In this document: positions 28,101 to 40,100 of the stretch, one piece after another
How the letters are laid out: each line of letters starts with the position of its first letter
Position numbering within the stretch: position 1 is the stretch's first letter
Source of the DNA: an uncultured Acidimicrobiia bacterium
GTDB taxonomy: Bacteria; Actinomycetota; Acidimicrobiia; Spongiisociales; Spongiisociaceae
Assembly: GCA_958295745.1 (NCBI GenBank)
Contig: CATQHD010000002.1
Span: forward strand, 1 to 42,616
DNA: 42,616 bases
Direction: 5' to 3'
Made by a program: the position numbers and the translations under genes
The notes under the pieces: generated by a model
What the model was told of the DNA's origin: nothing
Databases searched by the model: none
The model's input: the letters and a program-made list of their open reading frames with translations, nothing else

Positions 28101-31100
28101 CGTTTCCGGCCGGATCCCGCACGCCGCCGGCCGGCACCCCCACGGCGAGCGTCCGCCCGTCCGCCGGATCCTCCACATCGAACGCGTATACCGGATCAAA
28201 CACCCGGATGCGGCCGTTGCCCGAGTCTGCCACGTATACGGTGCCGGAGCCGTTTATCGCCACGCCGCCCGGACTTGAGAACGAGCTGTCGATGTTGGCA
28301 AGGTGGTTCCGCTCCGAATCGAAGACCTGGACGCGGTCGCGGTTGGAGTCGGCCACGTACAGGGTGCCCGAGGCGGGGTCCACCACCATCCGGGTCGGAT
28401 AATCAAACGAGCTGTAGATCGTGCCGATCCTGTTCAGGCCGGAGTCGAATACCTGGATGTGGTCGTGGTTGGATGAGGCCGCGTACAGGGTGCCCGAGGA
28501 ACCGTCGACGGCCACGCCGCCAGGTTCGCTAAGGCCGCCTATGTCGGCGACGTGGTTCCGGTCAGGGTCGTATACACGGACGCGGTTGTTGAGGCGGTCG
28601 GCCACGTACAGGACGCCCGAGGAGGCGTCGACTGCCACACTCTGCGCGGATCTGAACGACCCGTCCCCGCCTATGTCGGCGATGTGATCCAGGGTGGTGG
28701 TATTGAAGACCTGGATGCGGTGGCGGGCGGCGTCGGCCACGTACAGGACGCCCGATGTGCCGTCGACTGCCACGTCGGTCGGGAAGTTAAAGCCGTTGTC
28801 GATGGTGGCGGCCAGGTCCAGGGAGGAGTCAAAGACCCGGACGCGGTGGTTGCGGGTGTCGGCCACGTATATGGTGCCAGACGAGTCGTCGACTGCCATG
28901 CCGTTCGGGCTCTGAAGCGGGATGTCCTCTCCAAAGGTGGCATTGTACAGGAACGCAAAACGCAGGTTCTGCACCGTGCCCGAGGTCGCGTGGATGTCAG
29001 ATACCGCGAGCGTCGTGGCGTTTATGGTCTCGCCCCACCCCACCCGGAAGCCGATCGTGGTGGCGCTGGTCGGACTTGACTGTCCGGAGGCAAGGACGGG
29101 GACGGGCGGCGTGCCGTCGTATGCTATCAGGGTGCGGGCCGCGGCCGTGTTGGGGTTGCCCGCGGTATCGTACGCCGCGCCGGCGCCTACGTATGCCACC
29201 ACCGTCCCGTCCGAGGCCGGGGAGACCACAAAGGTATGGTTTGCGCCGCCGTCTTCGAACGTGGCCACGCCGCCGAGGTGTCCGGCCGTCCCCAGAATCG
29301 CGATGTCACCCGGCGTAAACCCGCCGACCTCCTCGCCCCAGTCCACCGTAAAGTTGATCGTGGTGGCGTTGGTCGGGCTTGACTGTACCGCCGTGATCAC
29401 CGGGACCGGCGGCGTGCCATCGTACGTCATGTTGAACCGGGCCGCCTCCACGTTGGGGTTGCCCGCCAGATCCCGCACCACGCCGGCGGCGATGTCCGCC
29501 AGTATGATCCCGTCCGAGGCCGGGGATACCCCGAAGGTGTAGAATGTGCCGTTGACATCCGTGAGGCCTGCCACGCCGCGGTGTGAGGTGGTGTTTGAAA
29601 GCGTGATGTCACCGGGCTCGAACCCGGTGACCTCCTCGCCCCAGTCCACCCCGAAGGTGATCGTCGTGGCGTTGGTCGGGCTGGACTGCACCGCGGTGAT
29701 GACGGGCACGGGGGCCTCGTTGTCTATCCTGACGCGTACCTCGTTGGACGCTGTGTTCACGCGCCCGGCCGTGTCGTTCACGCGGCCCGCGGGCAGGCTG
29801 ACGGCCAGGGTCCGGTTCGTCGTCGGATCCCCCACCTCGAACGCATACGTCGTATTGAACACCCGGAGCCGATCGTTGTTCGTGTCGGCCACATAGACCG
29901 TGCCGGTGGGGCCGTGCACGGCCACGCCGGCCGGGCGGCTGAACGAGTGGTCCACCGTGGCGATGCGATCCCAGGAGGAGTTGTAGGCGTGGACCAGGTT
30001 GCGGCCCGTGTCGGCCACGTATATGTAGCCCGTAAACGGGTCGACGGCCACGCCGGCCGGGCCGGTGAACCCGCCGATGGTGTGGACGTGGTTCCAGCCA
30101 GAGTCGAACACGGCGACGCGGTCGTTGCCGGTGTCGGCCACGTACAGCGTGCCCGAGGCCGGATCGACTGCCACCCCCTTCGGGCCTGCAAACGCAAACT
30201 GGTAGCCGGTGATGTTGTGGATGCTGTGTCCGGTACCGTTGAATACGGAGATGCTGCTGTTGCCGGTGTTGGCCACGTAGACGTGGCCGCGGGCCGGGCC
30301 GTCGACGGCCACGCCCTCCGGATCGCTGAACGGGTGGTCGATGTCGTATGCGTGCTGTCCCGTACGGTTGAACACGGCCACGCGGTCGCGGCCCGTGTCG
30401 GCCACGTATATGTGGCCCCGGGTGGAGCTGTCCACGGCCACGGCGTACGGGCCGCTGAACGGCATCCCGGGCGGGTCCGGAAGGGTGCCCGTCTGGTGTC
30501 CCGCCGGGTCCAGTACCGTCACGCGGTCGTTGAACGTGTCGGCCACGTACAGCGTGCCCGTGGTACCGTTGACGGCCACACCGGACGGGCTGATGAACCT
30601 GCCAGGGCCGGTGCCCGTACCGCCGAGGTCCTTGTCGTGCAGCGGCACCAGGCGCAGGCCGTCCACCGTACCCGATGTGGTGTTGATGTCGGCCGCCTCG
30701 AGGGTGGTGGTGTTGATGGGCATGTTGAAGGTCATGCCGAAGGGTATCGTGTCCAGCCGTGTCGGGCCCTGCTGTACCGTGGTGATCGTCGGGATCAGCA
30801 GCTCGGCGCGGTACGTGATCGAGAACCGTTTTGCCGCCTCGCTGAGGTGCCCCGCGGTGTCCTGTGCCACGCCCGCCGCGATGTCCACCCGTATCGTCCC
30901 GTCCGAGGTCGCCGAGACGTCGAATGTGTACAGGTCCGGGGACACCTCTGCAAAGTTGGCCACCCCCCCGTGCGTGGCATTTCCGGAAAGCGTGACGTTG
31001 TCCGCGCCGAACCCGGTGACGTTCTCCCCCCAGTCCACCCTAAAGTTGATCGTCGGGATGTTGGTCGGATCCGGCTGCACCGCGCTGATGGCCGGCGTCG

Positions 31101-34100
31101 GGGGCATCCTGTCTATGGCGATGCGCGCGCGGTTCGACTCCTCGTTGGCGTTCCCGTTCGCGTCCCGTATCCCGCCTGCCGGCACGTGCACGGTCAGCGT
31201 CTGTTGGTCCGCCGGATCCGTCACGTTGAATGTGTATACCATGCCGGTGTCAAAGATCCTGACCAGGTTGTTGCTCGTGTCGACCACGTACATGGTGCCC
31301 GTGGTACCGTCGACGGCCACGTCGCCATGGGCGCCGGGGGGGAGGTCGATTCTGGCGGTGTTGTTCCCGGCGGGGTTGAATACCAGGACGCGGTTGTTGC
31401 GGTCGATGGTCGTATCCGTCACGTATACGTAGCCCGCGGTATCGTCGACCGCGACGCCGTACGGGCGGTTGAACGAGCCGTGCAGATAGCCGGTGTGATC
31501 CCACAGGGAGTCGAATACGGCGATGCGTTGGAGGGTCCGGTCGGCCACGTACAGTGTGCCCGAGGTGCCGTGGACCGCCACGCCGGCGGGTTCGACAAGC
31601 GGGCCGGTGATGTTGGCGATGCTGCGCCCCGCGGAGTCGAACACGGCGACCCGGCGGTTGCCCGTGTCGGCCACGTAGATCTCGCCGGTGGTATCGTCCA
31701 CCGCCACGTCCCACGGTTCGTTAAGCCACTTTGTGATGTTGAGGGTGCTGGTCCCCGCGGAATCGAACACCCGGATGCGGTCGTTAAAGGTGTCGGCCAC
31801 GTACACGGCGTCTGAGGTGCCGTGGACCTCCACGCCGTACGGTTGCATGAAGGGGCCGGGCAGGTGGCGGAGGTAATCCCCGTCCGAATCAAAGACGGTG
31901 ACGCGGTTGTTGCCATATTCGGTCACGAATATGTGGCCGGTACCGTTGACTGCCACTCCGAGCGGGCTACTGAGCTGGCCGTCATCCGAGCCTGGGCCGC
32001 CAAAGTCTCCGGTGTTCTGCGGCACGAGAGACAGGTTCTCGACGGTCCCCGAGGTCGCCTCGATGTCAGATACCGCGACGGTCGAGCCGTTCACGGGCTT
32101 GTTGAAGGTCATGTTGAATTCGATGGTGTCGGCGTTGATCGGGCCCTGCTGCACGGCGGTGACGGTGGGAACGAAGGGCCTGCTGTCGTATGTCATCAGG
32201 AACCGGGCCGCCTCCCCGCTGGGGTTGCCCGCCTCGTCGGCGGCGGCGCCGGCGGCGATGTCCACCAGTATGGAGCCGTCCGATGTCGGCACGACCTGGA
32301 AGGTGTAGCGGGCGCCGTCCACCTCTGCAAAGTTGGCGACCCCCCCGTGCGCGGCGTCCCCGGATAGCGCGATGTCCCCCGCCGCAAACCCGGTGACGGG
32401 CATGTCCCAGTCCACCCGGAAGGTGATCACCGCCGCCGCCGTCGGGCTGTCCTGTACCGCCGTGATGACCGGGACCGGGGCGGCGCGGTCGACAAGGATG
32501 CGCGCCGGATCGGAGGCGGTGTTCGATTCCCCGTCCGGATCCTGCACGCGGCCCTCCGGCAGGCTCACGTTGAGCGTCCGGCCCGCCTCGGGACCTTCCA
32601 CCTCGAATGCGTATCCGAGCTCGAATGCGTGGATCAGATCAGAGTCCGCGTCTGCCACGTACAGGGTGCCCGAGGAGGGATCCGCCCCCACGGCGAGGGA
32701 GCCGCCGAACGGGCCGCCGATACCGGCCACGCGGTTCCCGGCAAGGTCGAACACCGCGATACGGCCGGCGTTCGCGTCGGCCACGTACAGGGCACCCGCG
32801 GGGGCGTCGACGGCCACCCCGTACGGGGCGTCAAGCGAGCCGGTGATGTTCAGCGTGCTGCGGCCCGCGGGGTCGAACACGGCGACCCGGTCGTTGCCGG
32901 TATCGGCCACGTAGATGTCACCGGTGGTACCGTGGACGGCCACGCCGGCGGGGGACGCAAGATAACCGGTGATGTTCAGGGCGTTGCGGCCCGCAGAATC
33001 AAAGACCCTGGTGTGGTTGTTGCCCGTGTCCACCACGTATACCGTGCCCGATGCCGGGTTGGCCGCCACCCCGGACCGGGCCTCGAGCGGGCTGGTGAGG
33101 TTGGAGAGGTACCGGCCGGCCGCGTCGAACACCACTACGCGGTCGGCGCCGGCGTCGGCCACGTATACGCGGCCCGTGGAGCCGTCCACCGTCACCCCGT
33201 ACGGGGAGCTGAACGGGCCGGTGATGTCGGTGAGGTAGTCCCGGGCCGCGTTGAACACCGCGGCGCGGTCGTTGCCCGTGTCGGCCACGTATACGGTGCC
33301 GGTGGCGCCGTGGACGGCCACGCCCGACGGGGTGTCCAGCAGGCCGCCTCCCGTGCCGGGGCCTCCAAAGCTCCCGGCGTGCCGCCACACCGGGCGCAGG
33401 TCCCGTACCGTTCCCGAGGTCGCGTCGATGTCCGAGGCCTCGAGCGTGGCCGCGTCCACGGGCCGGTTGAATGTCAGGTTGAAGGGGACCGTCTGCGAGT
33501 TGGTGGGGCCCGTCTGCACCCCGATCACCGGCAGCAGGGGCGGCCTCTCGTATACGATCGAGAACCTGGGGGCGGCCACGCCGGGGTTGCCCGCCGTATC
33601 GGCGGCGGCGCCGGCGGCGATGTCCACGTGTATGATCCCGCCGGTCGCGGGCAGCACATCAAAGGTGTAGGTGTCGGCGGCGACCTCTGCAAAGTTGGTG
33701 ATGCCCCGGAACGTGGCGTCACCGGAGAGCGTGACGTCGTCCGGTGCAAACCCGGTGACGTCCTCGCTCCAGACCACCCGGATGCCGATGGCGGTGGCGT
33801 TCGTCGGGCCGGACTGTGTAGAGGTGATGTCCGGTACCGGGGCGGTCCTGTCCGCGTATACGGTCGCCGTACCGGACGCCTCGTTCCCGTACCCGTGCGC
33901 GTCCCGCACGCGGTCCGCCTGCATGCGTACGGTGAGATCCTCCCTGTTCGCCGGATCCGTCACGTTGAAGGCGTACGAGTCCACGTCGAATATCTGGACG
34001 GAGTGGCTGGACGTGTCGGTCACGTACAGGGTGCCAGTGGTGCCGTCGACGGCCGCGCCGCGCGGGGAGTTGCCGAGCGGATCGACGCGGTCGGAGATCG

Positions 34101-37100
34101 TCCCGATGTGGTGGTTCGTAGAGTTGAAGATCCGGACGTTGTCGCGGGACGCTTCGACTACGTATATGTTGCCGGTGGTACCGTCGATCGCCACGTTCGT
34201 GGGACCCGAACCCGCGGGGAGGGCAAGCTGGCCCGCGTAACCCAGGGCGGTGTCGAAGATGGCCACGCGGCTGTGGCCGTGATCGGCCACGTACAGGTGG
34301 CCTGCGGCGCTTACCGCCAGGCCGCGCGGGCTGTCAAGGTTTTCGATGGCGTCGGAGTCGGCCCGGTTGTTTTCGGTACCGCCGACGTGGTTCCGGGCGG
34401 GATCGAACACCTGGATGCGGCCGCCGTCCGTGTCGGCCACGAACACGTGGCCGGAGCCGTTGACGGCCACGCCGTACGGGGAGATGATCTGGTCGGCCCC
34501 CGCGTGGGTGATGTTGGCGACATAATGGAAGGTGGAGTTGAACACGGATATCCGGTCGTTGTCGGCCGAGGCCACGAACACGTGGTCCGTGCCGTTGACG
34601 GCCACGCCCAGCGCCCCGTCTATCGGCGGGTAGCATGACGGCCCCCTGACCGGACATGGGGTGCCGTCGTCCGTCACGCCCGCCGCCCCGCCCGTCAGGC
34701 CGGTGATGTTGGCGATGTGGTCCAGTGTTCGGTTGTAGACGGCGACGCGGTCGTTCTCGCCGTCGGCCACGAACAGGCGGCCGGAGGACTCGTCGACGGC
34801 CATGCCGTACGGGCTGAAGAACAGGCCGTTGCCCGGACCGAAGCTGCCGATGTTCTCCACGTGCCGCGGCGCCAGGCGCAGGTCCCCGACCGTTCCAGAC
34901 GACACATCGATGTCAGACGCCGTCAGGGTCGCGGCATCCACGGGCTTGTTGAAGGTAACGTTGAAGGGCACGGCCGTCAGGTTGGAGGGGCCCGGATGTA
35001 CCGGGACGATACCGGGGGTCAGCGGCGTGACCACCGCGAATATGGAGAACCTGTCGGCGGCCCCGTTGGGGCGGCCGGCCAGATCGCGGGCGACGCCGGC
35101 GGCGATGTCCACCCGTACCGTCCCGTCGGAGACGGGCGAGACGTCGAATGTGTGGTTGGCGCCGCCGTCGTGTACCGCAAAGTTGGCGATACCCCCGTGC
35201 GCGGCCGTCCCGGACAGCGTGATGTCGCCCGCGTCGAACCCGCGGACGGGCTCGGCCCAGCCCACCCTAAAGTTGAGGGTGGCCGCATCCGTCGGGCCGT
35301 CCTGTACCGCGGTGATCACGGGCACGGGGTCGCCCCTGTCTATGAGGATGCCCGCCGTGTTCGAGTCCGCGTTTGCGTATCCGAGGACGTCCCGCACGCT
35401 GCCCGCCGACATGTTCACGGCAAGCGTCCGTCCCTCGGCGGGCGCCTCCACCTCGAATGCGTACGCTATGTCGAACTCCCGGACGCGGTTGTTGAACGTG
35501 TCGACGGCGTATACGGTACCGTACAGGTCGTCGACTGCCACCCCGGACGGCTGGTCGAACCCGCCGGTGATGTCCGCGATGCGCTCCCCCGCGGTGTCGA
35601 GCACGGCGATGCGGTTGGCGTCCCGCTCGGCCACGTACACGTTGCCCGAAAAGCCGTCGACTGCCACGCCCTCCGCCGCGGCGAACACGTGGGGGAGTTC
35701 GCCGACGGGCTGCCGGGCCGAGTCAAAGACCGCGATGATGCGGCCGTATGACACGTATACGTGGCCCGTACCGTTGACCGCCACTGCATACGGGTGGCGG
35801 GCCGTGGCAGAGGTGATGTCGCCGAGGTGGCCGAGCGTGGCGTTGAAGACGGCGACGCGCTCGCCGAAATGGTCGGCCACGTACAGGTTGCCCGAGGTAT
35901 CGTCGACTGCCACGTCCAGCACCCTGTCAAACTGCCTGCCGGGCGTGCCCTGGAGCTCGCCGATGTCGCGCCCCGTACGGTCGAATATCCTGACGTTGTT
36001 GCCCTGGTCGCTTGCCACGTATACGGTTCCCGAGGTGGAGTTGACGGCCACGCCGGCCGGATACGCGAACGTGCCGGGGAGCTCGCCCGTATAGTTTCCC
36101 GCACGGTTGAACATCTTGACGCGGTTGTTCCCGGAGTCGGCCACGTACAGGATGCCCCGGATTCCGTCGACGGCCATGCCGGCCGGGCCGGTGAACTCGT
36201 CGTCGGCCGTGCCCACGCCGCCAAAGCCCCCGGTGTTGTTGTATACCGTGCGCAGGCCGCCCACGGCACCCGAGGAGGCGCTAATGTCCGAGGTGTGAAG
36301 CGTGGTGGCATTCACGGCCCTGCTAAAGGTCATGTTGAAGGGTATCACGTCCAGGCTGGTGGGGCCCGGCAGTCCGGGCGTGATCACGGGGGCCAGGGGC
36401 GTGACGAACGAGACCGTCGAGAACAGGGCCCCCTCCGTGTTCGAGTTGCCCAGGGCGTCCCGCGCCGCGCCGGCCGCTATACCCACCAGTATCGTCCCGT
36501 CCGTGACGGGCGACACGTCAAAGGTATAGCTGGCGGCGGCGGGGGCGCCGCCGGCCCCCTCAAAGCCGGTGACACCCCCGTGCCGAGCCGTCCCGGACAG
36601 CGTGACGTTGTCCGCCCCGAACCCGAAGACGCGCTCGCCCCAGTCCACCCGGAGGTTGATGGTCGTCGCGTTGGTCGGATCCGGCTGTGCCGAGGTGATG
36701 ACCGGCGGCAGGACGGTCCTGTCGATACCGATGCGCACCGTGTTTGACTCTACGTTGGGTTTTTCGGCCCTGTCCCGTACCGCATAGGCGGACATGTTCA
36801 CGGCCAGCGTCCGCCCGTCGGCCGGACCCTCCACCTCGAACGCGTACCCGGCATCGAAGATCTGGAGGCGGTGGCCGTTGCGCTCGGTTACGTATACGGA
36901 GGAGGAGGAGGCGTCGAAGGCCACGCCGTGCGGGCCGGCAAAGGTGGGGTCCAGCTGGGCGATGCGGTCCCAGGTGGAGTTGAACACCGAGACGCGGCCG
37001 TTCGCAAAGGTCGCCACGTATATGAGGCCCGACGGGCCGTCGACTGCCACGCCGGTCGGGTGGGTCGGCGAGGACAGGTCGGTGATGCGGTTCCACGACG

Positions 37101-40100
37101 AGTCGTACACCCGGACGCGGTTGTTGAATGTGTCGGCCACGAATATGTTGCCCGTGGTGGCATCGACGGCCACGCCGTGCGGGTCGTTAAAGCCGTCGGT
37201 AATGTCAAAGATGTTGCGTCCCGTGTGGTCGAACACCGCGACGCGGTCGCGCGTATCGGTCACGAACACGTGGCCTGAACCGTTGACTGCCACGCCGAGC
37301 GGGTGGGTGAAGGCCGTGACCGGGGTGAGGACGCCCGCATAACCGTACCCGGTATCGAACACGGCGACGCGGTTGCGGTTCGTGTCGGCCACGAACACGT
37401 GGCCTGAACCGTTGAGGGCCACGGCGTACGGGGTGTTAAACGAGTCCCTGATGTCGGCCACATGGTTGTGGGCGGAGTCCAGCACCTGGATGCGGTTGTT
37501 GTTCCATTCGGCCACGTATATGCGGCCCGAGTCGATGGCAATCCCGGCCGGGTTCATGAACTTACCGGGGTCGGAACCGCGTTCCCCGAGGCTGCCGTCG
37601 TGCCCCCACGCCGGGCGCAGGTCCTGCACGGTACCCGAGGTGGCGTTGATGTCCGATGCGTCCAGGGTCGAGGCGTTTATGGGCCGGTTGAATGTAAGGT
37701 TGAAGGGGACCGTCTGCAGGCTGGTGGAGCCCTCCTGCGGTACAGAGGCGATGCTGGGTACCAGGGGCATGCCGTCGTATACTATCGAGTGCCGGACCGC
37801 CGCGTTGCTGGGGTTGCCTGCCAGATCGCGCGCGGCACCGGCGGCGATGTCGACCCATACCGTGCCGTCGGAGGTCGGCGAGACGCCGAATGTGTACAGG
37901 TCGCCGCTGACCTGCGTAAAGCCGGTGATGCCGCCGTGTCCGGCGTTACCGGATACGGCGATGTCGCCGGCGTCAAACCCGGTGACCGCATCGCCGTCCC
38001 AGTCCACGGTATAGTCGATGGTGGCGGAGCCCGTCAGGACCGACTGTGCCGAGGTGATATGCGGGGTGGGCCGCTCGGTGTCGCGTACCACCCGTACCGG
38101 ATCGGCCGCGGCGCTGGGGTTTTCCGCCCCGTCCTGCGCAGCACCGGCGGCGATGTCGACCCGTACCGTGCCGTCGGAGGTGGCCGTAACCTTGAACGTG
38201 TACAGGTCGCCGCTGACCCTTACAAAGTCGGTCACGCCGCCGTGCCCGGCGTCGCCGGATACGGCGATGTCCGTACCGTCAAACCCGGTGACGGGCATGT
38301 CCCAGGCCACGCTGAAGACGATCTCGGATGCGTTGGTCCGGCCGGACGGCACGGCGGTGACGACGGGCTCGGGGGCGCCCCGGTCTATGGTGAGGCTCAC
38401 CGTGTTGGAGGCCGTGTTGTCCTTTCCGGCCGCGTCCTGCACCCTGCCGGCCGACATGTTCACGGCAAGCGTCTGCCCGTGCTCGGTGCCCGCCACCCCG
38501 AACGTGTATTCCGGTTTGAATGTCAGGATGCGGTGGCCCGCCGTATCGGCCACGTATACCGTCCCCGAATGGCCGTCGACGGCCGGGCCGCGCGGGGCGC
38601 CGAACCCGCCGGCGGTGATGTTGGCGATGCTGCGCCATGCGGGGTCGAAGATCGCGATGCGGTTGGCGCCCGTGTCGGCCACGTACACGTTCCCGTAAAC
38701 GGCGTCCACCTCCACCCCGGACGGGTTGTTGAACGGGCCGGTGATGTTGCCGACGCGGTTCAGGGACGGATCAAAGACCCGGACGCGGTTGTTCCCGGAA
38801 TCGGCCACGAACACGTGGCCCGTCCCGTTGACGGCCACGCCGCGCGGGAAGCTGAACGTCTCGGGGATGTCGGTGTCGTGCCGCAGCGAGGAATCGAAGA
38901 CCCGGACGCGGCCGGAGCCCGTGTCGGCCACGTAGATGTTGCCCGTGGTACCGTCGACGGCCACGTCGGTCGGCGATGACAGCGTGCCGCCGGTGTCTCC
39001 GGCGGCGGGGATGTCGGTGATGTGGCCCCTGTCTGGGCCGAACACCCGGATCCTGTCGCGGCCGGAGTCGGCCACGAATATGTGGCCGGTGCCGTTTATC
39101 TCCACGCCGGTGGGGAGGGTGAACCGTTGCCGGATGGTGTCGATGTAGACGCCGTCGGGATCGAAGATCTGGATGCGGTTGTTGCCCGAGTCGGCCACGT
39201 ACAGGTTGCCCGAGCCGTCCAGAACCATGCCGATGGGGGTGCGGAACTCGTCGTTGTCGAAGCCGGGGAGGGGGCCGCCAAAGCTGGCGTCGTGCCGCGG
39301 CACGAACCGCGGGTCCGATACCGTGCCGGCTGTAACGTTGATGTCCGATGCGTCCAGGGTGGCGCCGTCTATGGCCCGGTTGAAGGCGAGGGTAAATGGG
39401 ACCGTCTCCAGGTTGGTCGAGCCGGACCGCACCGTGGTGGTGATCGTGGGGACCAGGGCGTCGCTGTCCGAGAATATCGAGAACCGGGCGGCGGCCACGC
39501 TGGGATGGCCCGCCGTATCGGTGGCGGCGCCGGCGGCGATGTCCACGTGTATCGTCCCCCGGAGGGTGGGCGAGACGTCGAACGTATAGTTGGCATACCC
39601 GTCGGCGCCGGCAAAGCCCGTCACGCCGCCGTGCACGGCCTCGCCGGAGAGCCCGATGTCCGCAGCGTCAAACCCCGTCACGTTCTCGCCGAACCCCACC
39701 CGGAAGTTGATGGTGGCCGCGTCCGTCGGGCTGTCCTGTACGGCCGTGATGACAGGCTCCGGGGCGGTGCGGTCTATGCGGATGCGCGCGGGCGCAGAGG
39801 CCCTGTTGTCGTCCCCCGCGGGGTCCTGCACGCGGCCGGCCGGCAGGCTTACGGTGAGGTTCCGGTTGTCGGCAGGATCCGCCACGTCAAAGGCGTACCC
39901 GGTGCCGAACACATGGATGCGGTTGTCCGGGGTGCCCCCGTAGAGTTCCCGGTAGGAGGCGTACAGGGTGCCGGTGGAGCCGTCCAGTGCGATCCCGGTG
40001 GCGTTGCCGAAGGGGGCGGTAATGCTGGCTATCCGGTGCGTGGTGCCGTTGTATACGCGGATGTGCCTGTCCCACGAGTCGGCCACGTAGACGTAGCCCG